From positions 328,631 through 392,630 of the forward strand of contig NZ_LGEA01000114.1 of NCBI RefSeq assembly GCF_001280065.1: DNA of 64,000 bases, written 5' to 3'. This DNA is from Streptomyces sp. NRRL B-1140 (GTDB lineage: Bacteria > Actinomycetota > Actinomycetes > Streptomycetales > Streptomycetaceae). Made by a program: the position numbers and the translations under genes. The notes beneath the pieces were generated by a model. The model had not been told where the DNA came from. It was given only the letters and a program-made list of their open reading frames with translations, and ran no database searches. How positions within the stretch are numbered: position 1 is the first letter of the stretch; the number at the start of each line of letters is the position of its first letter. Shown here one piece after another: positions 58,755 through 64,000 of the stretch.

Positions 58755-60858
58755 CGCCGCCCGCCAGCACGCGGTCGGGCCGGATCGGCAGGTTCCGGTG
58801 GCGTACGCCGGTCGCGTGCCACACGGCGTTGGCGACCGCCGCGGCCGCGCCCACGATGCCGACCTCGCCGATGCCCTTGATGCCCACCGGGTCGTCGGGG
58901 TCGGGGTCGTCGATCCAGTCGGCCTCGATGTGCGGGACGTCGGCGTGCGCGGCGACGTGGTATCCGGCGAGGTCGGCGCCGTAGAGGCCGCCGCTCTCCC
59001 GGTCGCGGACGGCTTCCTCGTGCAGGGCCATCGAGATCCCCCAGGTCATGCCGCCGACGAACTGGCTGCGGGCGGTGAGCGGGTTCACGATCCGGCCGGC
59101 CGCGAAGATGCCGAGCATGCGCCGGACGCGGATCTCCCCGGTGGCGGGATCGACGGCGACCTCGGCGAACTGCGCGCCGAAGGAGTGCCGCTCCTTGCGG
59201 GCGAGGGCTCCGAGGGCCTCGGCCGTGTCCGACCGTACGGTGATGCCCTCCGGGGGGATGTCGGCACCGGGCATGAGGCTCCGGCGCAGCTCCCCGGCGG
59301 CCGCCGTGACGGCCCAGCCCCAGGAGCGGGTGCCCGCCGAGCCGCCCGCGATCGTCGCGGGGCCGAGGTCGCTGTCCCCGATCCGCACCCGGACACGGTC
59401 CGCGGGCACCTCCAGGGCGTCCGCCGCGATCAGAGTCAGCGCGGTCCTCGCGCCGGTGCCGATGTCCGCGGCGTTGACCCGCACCGTGAAGGTGCCGTCC
59501 GCCTGTGCGGTCACGGCCGCCGTGGACGGCATGGCCATCACGGGGAAGGAGGCAGCCGCGGTCCCCGTGCCGAGCAGCCAGCGGCCCTCCCGGCGCACCC
59601 CGGGCCGCGGATCCCGCCCGTCCCAGCCGAACCTGCGGGCGCCCTCCCGGAAGCAGGCGATCAGGTTGCGGCTTCCGAACGGCAGCCCGGACACCGGGCC
59701 GACCGCGGGCTCGTTGCGCACCCGCAGCTCGATCGGGTCGACGCCGCAGCGCTCGGCGAGCTCGTCGAGCGCCGACTCCAGCGCGAACGAGCCGGGCGCC
59801 TCGCCCGGGGCGCGCATCCAGGTCGGGGTGGGGACGTCTAGCTTCACCAGCCGAATGGCGGTGTGGTGGGCGTCGGCGGCGTACATCGACCGGCTCGCGG
59901 CGGCGCTCGGCTCGACGAAGTCGTGCACGGTCGAGGTCTGGTTCAGGGACCGGTGCTCCAGGGCGCGCAGCCGCCCGTCCGCGTCGGCGCCGAGCCTGAC
60001 CCGCTGGGCGGTGGGGCTGCGGTGGCCGGCGAGGGAGAACATCTGCCGGCGGGTCAGGACGACCCGGACGGCTCGCTGCAGCACGGTCGCGGCCATCACG
60101 GCGGCCACCTGGTGCGCCCGGGTGCCCTTGCTGCCGAAACCGCCGCCGACGTGTTCGGAGCGGACCCGCACGGAGGCCGGGTCGAGGGAGAAGAGGTTCG
60201 CGAGCTCGTCGGCGACCCAGCCCGTCCCCTGATTCGAGTCGACGACCTCCAGCCGTCCGCCCTCCCACCGGGCCGCCGCCGCGTGCGGCTCCATCGGGTT
60301 GTGGTGCTCCTCGGGAGTGGTGTACTGCGCGTCGACCACGACGGCGGACGCCGCCAGTTCGGCCTCCAGGTCGCCCTTCTCCACCACGGCCGGCATGTGT
60401 CCGTCGAGCGGGTAGGCCTCGGACTCGCGCCGCGCGGAGAACGCGACGTCGTGCGGCTCCCGGTCGTAGTGCACCGCGAGGGCGCCGGCGGCCTCCCGGG
60501 CCTGCTCGGACGTCTCGGCGACGACCAGGGCCACCGGCCAGCCCATGTGGGGCACCCGGTCGTGCTGGAAGAGGCCGGTGCTCGGATCCGGCGCGACGCC
60601 CATGATGCCGGTGAAGGCGGTGTCGACGCGCGGGGCGTTGCCGTGGTGGAGCACGGTGAGGACGCCGGGCATCGCGAGCACGGCGTCGGTGTCCAGGGCG
60701 CGGACGCGGCCGCGGGCCACGGCCGACAGCACCAGCCAGCCGTGGGCGAGGTCCGCGAAGGGGATCTCCCCGGCGTAGCGGGCCGCGCCGGTGACCTTGT
60801 CGCGGCCTTCGACACGGGTGTGCGCGGTGCCGGTGCCGCCCCGGGTGGCGGTGGTCAT
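58747..60858 (-). CDS. Molybdenum aldehyde oxidoreductase, large molybdopterin-binding subunit (PaoC-like)
   Basis: 703 residues. The a/b hammerhead domain opens TRVEGRDKVTGAARYAGEIPFADLAHGWLVLS. The cofactor-binding part includes EHVGGGFGSKGTRAHQ, ALEHRSLNQTSTVHDF and APGEAPGSFALESALDELAERCGVDPIELRVRN. The catalytic glutamate is in GIKGIGEVGIVGAAAAVANAV near the C terminus. Length and the EPHAAAARWEGG segment fit the short YagR/PaoC class. The enzyme would oxidise aldehydes to acids with water as oxygen donor. The gene overlaps the FAD subunit by 4 bases. Confidence 0.9.
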   Translation of the reverse strand: MTTATRGGTGTAHTRVEGRDKVTGAARYAGEIPFADLAHGWLVLSAVARGRVRALDTDAVLAMPGVLTVLHHGNAPRVDTAFTGIMGVAPDPSTGLFQHDRVPHMGWPVALVVAETSEQAREAAGALAVHYDREPHDVAFSARRESEAYPLDGHMPAVVEKGDLEAELAASAVVVDAQYTTPEEHHNPMEPHAAAARWEGGRLEVVDSNQGTGWVADELANLFSLDPASVRVRSEHVGGGFGSKGTRAHQVAAVMAATVLQRAVRVVLTRRQMFSLAGHRSPTAQRVRLGADADGRLRALEHRSLNQTSTVHDFVEPSAAASRSMYAADAHHTAIRLVKLDVPTPTWMRAPGEAPGSFALESALDELAERCGVDPIELRVRNEPAVGPVSGLPFGSRNLIACFREGARRFGWDGRDPRPGVRREGRWLLGTGTAAASFPVMAMPSTAAVTAQADGTFTVRVNAADIGTGARTALTLIAADALEVPADRVRVRIGDSDLGPATIAGGSAGTRSWGWAVTAAAGELRRSLMPGADIPPEGITVRSDTAEALGALARKERHSFGAQFAEVAVDPATGEIRVRRMLGIFAAGRIVNPLTARSQFVGGMTWGISMALHEEAVRDRESGGLYGADLAGYHVAAHADVPHIEADWIDDPDPDDPVGIKGIGEVGIVGAAAAVANAVWHATGVRHRNLPIRPDRVLAGGDA

Positions 60859-61847
60859 CGGGTGGCCTCCTCGGCGAGTTCGCTCAGCACGGCCACGACG
60901 AGGTTGCGCATCAGGGTCACCTTGTATCCGTTGCGGGGCAGGGGCCGGGCGGCCGCCAGCTCGGCGTCCGCGGCGGCCGCGAAGTTCTCGGCGTCGGCCT
61001 TGGCGCCGGTCAGGACACGTTCGGCCGTGCGGGCGCGCCAGGGGCGGGAGGCGACCGCGCCGAACGCGAGGCGCACGTCGTGGACATGGCCGTCACGGAC
61101 GTCGAGCGCGGCGGCGACGGAGCCGATGGCGAAGGCGTAGGAGGCTCGCTCGCGCACCTTGCGGTAGCGGGAGTTGGCCGCCGCGGCGGTGGCGGGGAGG
61201 GTGACGCCGGTGATGAGCGCGCCCGGCGGCAGGGCGGTCTCCAGATGCGGGGTCTCCCCCACCGGAAGGTAGAAGTCTCCGAGCGCCGACTCGCCTGCCC
61301 CGGCAGCCGTTTCGTACGACACGCCGGCGTCGAGGGCGGCCAGTGCCACGCCCATGTCGGAGGGGTGGGTGGCCACGCAGTGCCCGGAGGCGCCCAGCAC
61401 GGCGTGATTGTGGTGCTCGCCCGTGATGGCGGGACAGCCGCTGCCGGGATCACGCTTGTTGCAGGGTGAGTCGACGTCGGCGAAGTAGCCGCAGCGGGTG
61501 CGCTGGAGGAGGTTGCCGCCGACGGTGGCCATGTTGCGCAGCTGCCCGGAGGCTCCCGCCAGCACCGCCTGCGCCAGAGCCGGGTAGCGGCGCCGGACCT
61601 CGGGGTGGGCGGCCAGGTCGCTGTTGGTGACGGTCGCTCCGATGCGCAGCCCGCCGTCCTCGGTCGGTTCCACGCGGTTCAGGGGCAGTTCGCGTATGTC
61701 CACGAGCCTGGCGGGCCGTTCGACGCCGGTCTTCATCAGGTCGACGAGGTTGGTGCCGCCGCCGAGGAACCGGGCTTCCCCGTCGCCGTCGAGCAGCGCC
61801 ACGGCGCCGGAGACGTCGTACGCCCGCTGGTAGCCGAACTCCCTCAT
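60855..61847 (-). CDS. FAD-binding subunit of the molybdenum aldehyde oxidoreductase (PaoB-like, with 4Fe-4S site)
   Basis: 330 residues, start at the ATG at 61847. FAD-binding motifs are FLGGGTNLVDLMKTG and ATVGGNLLQRTRCGYFADVDSPCNKRDPGSGCPAITGEHHNHAVLGASGHCVATHPSDM. Four cysteines in this stretch form the additional [4Fe-4S] site that separates PaoB-type subunits from ordinary xanthine dehydrogenase FAD subunits. It carries electrons from the molybdenum centre via iron-sulfur clusters to FAD. It overlaps the genes on both sides by 4 bases. Confidence 0.9.
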   Translation of the reverse strand: MREFGYQRAYDVSGAVALLDGDGEARFLGGGTNLVDLMKTGVERPARLVDIRELPLNRVEPTEDGGLRIGATVTNSDLAAHPEVRRRYPALAQAVLAGASGQLRNMATVGGNLLQRTRCGYFADVDSPCNKRDPGSGCPAITGEHHNHAVLGASGHCVATHPSDMGVALAALDAGVSYETAAGAGESALGDFYLPVGETPHLETALPPGALITGVTLPATAAAANSRYRKVRERASYAFAIGSVAAALDVRDGHVHDVRLAFGAVASRPWRARTAERVLTGAKADAENFAAAADAELAAARPLPRNGYKVTLMRNLVVAVLSELAEEATR

Positions 61848-62389
61848 GCCACCACTCCTTTGGTCTCTTCGGCGGCCCGGGCCACGGCCTGGACGATCGA
61901 CACATAGGCGCCGCAGCGGCACAGGTTGCCGCTCATGCGTTCGCGGATCTCCTCCGGGGTCAGCGGCGGTGGCCCCGCCTCGGGCCGGACGTCGCCGGTG
62001 ACCGCGCTCGGCCAGCCGGCAGCGTGCTCCTCGAGCACGGCGATGGCCGAGCAGATCTGGCCCGGCGTGCAGTAGCCGCACTGGAAGCCGTCCAGGTCGA
62101 GGAACGCCTGCTGAACCGGGTGCAGGCGCTCGCCCTCGGCCACGCCTTCGATGGTGGTGACCTCGCGCCCCTCGGCGGCCACGGCGAGCTGGAGGCAGGC
62201 CAGGTGGCGGCGGCCGTCGAGCAGGACCGTGCAGGCACCGCACTGGCCCTGGTCGCAGCCCTTCTTGGTGCCCGTCATGTCGAGTCGTTCACGCAGCGCG
62301 TCGAGCAGGGTGGTGCGGTGGTCGACGGTCAGCGTGTACTTCTCGCCGTTGACGGACAGGGTGAGGTCGCTGGACGTCGATGGGGGCAT
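61844..62389 (-). CDS. 2Fe-2S subunit of the molybdenum aldehyde oxidoreductase (PaoA-like)
   Basis: 181 residues from the ATG after AGAAGG. The plant-type cluster is in KKGCDQGQCGACTVLLDGRRHLAC and the second in FQCGYCTPGQICSAIAVLEE and MSGNLCRCGAYVSIVQAV. Unlike E. coli PaoA, the N terminus has no twin-arginine leader, so this complex is cytoplasmic. It is the first gene of the operon, 241 bases from the divergent TetR gene with twin operators. Confidence 0.92.
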   Translation of the reverse strand: MPPSTSSDLTLSVNGEKYTLTVDHRTTLLDALRERLDMTGTKKGCDQGQCGACTVLLDGRRHLACLQLAVAAEGREVTTIEGVAEGERLHPVQQAFLDLDGFQCGYCTPGQICSAIAVLEEHAAGWPSAVTGDVRPEAGPPPLTPEEIRERMSGNLCRCGAYVSIVQAVARAAEETKGVVA

Positions 62390-62540
62390 GGAAGCCTTCT
62401 CTCTGACATCGCCGGACAAGGGGGCGGGAGCGTTGCGGGTGGTGGTGCCGGTCAGCGACCGGGCGGGGTTCGAGGGCGCGCCCGCGCGGCGCGTCCGGCA
62501 CGGTCTGTCCGCAGGGGCGGCCCGCCGATACGATGGGACA

Positions 62541-62558
62541 AGCGGACAACTGTCCGCT
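62541..62558. promoter_or_regulatory. TetR operator 1 of the aldehyde oxidoreductase locus
   Basis: AGCGGACA-AC-TGTCCGCT is a perfect 8-2-8 palindrome in the divergent space between the iron-sulfur subunit and the TetR gene. Confidence 0.82.
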
Positions 62559-62573
62559 CCTGAGGAAACTTAA

Positions 62574-62587
62574 CGGACAGCTGTCCG
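62574..62587. promoter_or_regulatory. TetR operator 2 of the aldehyde oxidoreductase locus
   Basis: CGGACAGCTGTCCG is a perfect 14-bp palindrome sharing CGGACA/TGTCCG arms with operator 1. The two centres are 31 bases apart, close to three helical turns, so two dimers could bind the same face. Confidence 0.85.
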
Positions 62588-62630
62588 CTTAGCAAGGTCC
62601 GGTTCAGGCCGCGGCCCGCGAGGAGTACGA

Positions 62631-63224
62631 GTGCGGCAGAAGAAGGACGCCCCCCTGCGCTCGGACGCGCAGCGCAACCGCGAGACCATCCTGGAAGTGG
62701 CGCTGGAGGAACTGACCCGTTCCGCGGATGCCCCGCTGAGCGCGATCGCCCGGAAGGCGGGCGTCGGGCAGGGCACCTTCTACCGCCACTTCCCCACCCG
62801 CGAGGCACTCGTGCTGGAGGTCTACCGGCATGAGATGCAGCAGGTCGCGGACACCGCGGCGCCACTGCTGGAAAGCCGGGAGCCCGACCGGGCGCTGCGC
62901 GAGTGGATGGACCGGCTCGCGCGGTTCGCCCTGGCCAAGGCGGGCCTGGCCGACGCGATCCGGCAGGCCACCAGCGCGCCGGGGCAGCCGGCGAAGCCGG
63001 GGCACGCGCCGGTGTCCGAGGCGGCCGAGCTGCTGCTGCGTGCCGCGGAGGGGGCCGGCGCCATCCGCCCGGGGATCACCGCGGACGACCTCTTCCTCCT
63101 CATCGGCGGGCTCTGGACGCTGCCCCCGGGTACCGACTGGCAGCCCCGCGTCACCCGCCTGCTGGACTTCGTCATGGACGGGCTGCGTGTGGGGGCGGCT
63201 GCCGGAGGTCAGGGACAGTCGTAG
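62631..63224 (+). CDS. TetR family regulator of the aldehyde oxidoreductase operon
   Basis: 197 residues, GTG start after GAGGAGTACGA. HTH: RNRETILEVALEELTRSADAPLSAIARKAGVGQGTFYRHFPTREALVLEVYRHEMQQV, and the C-terminal helical domain contains the SbtR-like FLLIGGLWTLPPGTDW segment. It lies divergent from the molybdenum enzyme operon with two palindromic operators between. Its 3' end overlaps the converging membrane-protein gene by 16 bases. Confidence 0.92.
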   Translation: MRQKKDAPLRSDAQRNRETILEVALEELTRSADAPLSAIARKAGVGQGTFYRHFPTREALVLEVYRHEMQQVADTAAPLLESREPDRALREWMDRLARFALAKAGLADAIRQATSAPGQPAKPGHAPVSEAAELLLRAAEGAGAIRPGITADDLFLLIGGLWTLPPGTDWQPRVTRLLDFVMDGLRVGAAAGGQGQS

Positions 63225-64000
63225 GTGAAGCCGGCGGTGACCGTGCGCGGCGTCCCGGAGAGGATGCGCAGCTCGGCCCGGGCCGTCCGGTGCCCCGTGC
63301 CCTGGAAGGTCCAGCGCAGGTGAAGGCGTGCCTGCCGCTGCCCCGGGGCCAGCACCTCCTCCAGCACGCCCGAGGCGGTGCCGTCGCTCCGGGACCAGCG
63401 GTAGGACAGCGTGCCCGGGCGGCCATTGGTGGTGACGAGGGCGACCAGGTCCGCGGTGCCGCCGCAGCCCAGGGACGCCGGCCGGGCCGTGACCGTCACC
63501 GTGCGCACCCCCAGGGGCGGCCCGAGGCGCTGCCAGGCGAGGAACGCGAGGACGCAGAGCACGACCAGCACGGGCAGGGCGTGTCTGCGCAGCCGTCGCT
63601 CCCGAGGCGCGGGAGGCGGTGGGACGGCGGGCAGTGTCCGGTGGGTGCGGTGGTGGACGACGGCGCTCACCCCCGGGCCGAAACGCAGCACGGTTCCTTC
63701 GACCCGGTCGGGGGTCGCCGACCGGGCAGGCGACGCCTCCGCCGCCACCGGTTCCGCGATGGTCTCGTCAGCTCCGGGCCGCTGGATCCAGTGGCTGGCG
63801 AGGACGGTGGCGCTGTACTCCGCATCGACTCCGAGCGCCCGGGTGGGGCCGGCGGAGCTTCCCGGCACCTCGGCGCGTTCACCGCCGCGAGAGTGCCCGA
63901 GCACGGCGGTCACCTCGCCGGCACCACCGAGCACCGCCGTCCGCTCCCCATCACGACCGGCCACGGCGGTCACCTCGCCGGCACCACCGAGCACCGCCGT
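63209..64000 (-). CDS. Single-pass membrane protein with tandem-repeat N-terminal region (5' end beyond window)
   Basis: The frame is open to the edge of the window, so the start is missing. The visible 263 residues comprise a repetitive soluble region (TAVLGGAGEVTAVAGRDGER repeated with variation), a spacer, a transmembrane helix (HALPVLVVLCVLAFLAW) and an exported beta-rich domain of about 100 residues (VTVTARPASLGCGGTADLVALVTTNG, SYRWSRSDGT, LHLRWTFQGTGHR), which resembles Ig-like domains. The exterior domain has two cysteines. The orientation places the repeats inside the cell. I do not recognise a function. Confidence 0.7.
   Translation of the reverse strand, partial: TAVLGGAGEVTAVAGRDGERTAVLGGAGEVTAVLGHSRGGERAEVPGSSAGPTRALGVDAEYSATVLASHWIQRPGADETIAEPVAAEASPARSATPDRVEGTVLRFGPGVSAVVHHRTHRTLPAVPPPPAPRERRLRRHALPVLVVLCVLAFLAWQRLGPPLGVRTVTVTARPASLGCGGTADLVALVTTNGRPGTLSYRWSRSDGTASGVLEEVLAPGQRQARLHLRWTFQGTGHRTARAELRILSGTPRTVTAGFTYDCP
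63902..64000 (-). repeat. 39-bp direct repeat with 60-bp period inside the membrane protein gene
   Basis: The 39 bases at 63902-63940 recur identically at 63962-64000, so the period is 60 bp or 20 residues, and a further degenerate copy seems to lie beyond 63902. The repeated peptide is T-A-V-L-G-G-A-G-E-V-T-A-V. The identity at the DNA level implies recent duplication or gene-conversion-like maintenance. Confidence 0.85.

Noticed and set aside
63902..64000. Exact repeats at the window edge considered as a CRISPR array
   Set aside because: The period is a multiple of three and the frame is open through both copies, so it is a protein-coding repeat.

Overview
The window is a chromosomal segment of a high-GC actinomycete, almost certainly Streptomyces or a close relative. 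Third codon positions are nearly all G or C, GTG starts are frequent and TTG starts occur. Genes are packed in short head-to-tail overlaps (ATGA/GTGA). Families typical of streptomycetes are present: SpoIIE-type phosphatases with PAS/GAF domains, GAF-ANTAR regulators, FCD-type GntR repressors and multiple LacI/TetR/MarR regulators. I see no rRNA, tRNA, CRISPR array, integrase or transposase.

Layout. 1-5.7 kb: the end of an MHS-type permease, small orphan proteins, a MarR regulator divergent from an alpha/beta hydrolase, a Rieske oxygenase, a P-loop kinase, and a GNAT acetyltransferase coupled to a small membrane protein. 5.8-11.6 kb: an unusual three-gene module on the minus strand, in which an HSP90/HtpG-like ATPase is sandwiched between two TPR-type proteins. 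11.8-15.5 kb: a PAS-GAF-SpoIIE phosphatase, a secreted endonuclease/exonuclease/phosphatase-fold protein and a GAF-ANTAR regulator.

16.0-28.6 kb is the centrepiece. A single long operon encodes a ribose-type ABC importer, an L-fuconate-type dehydratase, a lactonase, a FucU-type mutarotase, a zinc alcohol dehydrogenase, a KduD-like SDR, a KDPG-type aldolase, a KDG-type kinase and an aldose dehydrogenase of the aldo/keto reductase family. Two tandem paralogous FCD repressors follow. Read together it is an oxidative, non-phosphorylating route for a 6-deoxy- or L-hexose (L-fucose and/or L-galactose). Its second half contains exactly what is needed to convert a C5-epimeric 2-keto-3-deoxy acid into KDG and split it through KDPG.

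28.7-35.8 kb is an alpha-galactoside system: a GH36 alpha-galactosidase divergent from a LacI repressor with two palindromic operators, a MalE/F/G-type importer, and a deletion remnant of a secreted glycosidase with a CBM35-like tail.

36-42.7 kb: a GNAT enzyme, a MerR regulator with a textbook 19-bp-spacer promoter, a methyltransferase, a GAF-SpoIIE-HATPase protein, and a PadR repressor beside an acyl-CoA dehydrogenase with a perfect operator. 42.8-46.0 kb is a small catabolic operon in decay: Ldh-type dehydrogenase, ABM monooxygenase and cupin are intact, flanked by a truncated aldehyde dehydrogenase and a GntR regulator that has lost its DNA-binding domain. 46.3-57.5 kb holds pirin, two MarR-like regulators, PepSY membrane protein, peptide deformylase, an LpdA-like flavoprotein, thioredoxin, a benzaldehyde-type dehydrogenase, and LacI and TetR regulators with clear operators and an FMN reductase. 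57.6-62.4 kb is a molybdenum aldehyde oxidoreductase operon (PaoABC-like plus XdhC), divergent from a TetR regulator with twin operators. The window ends inside a membrane protein with DNA-level tandem repeats.

All functional calls are from reading translated motifs and gene context; no database search was run.
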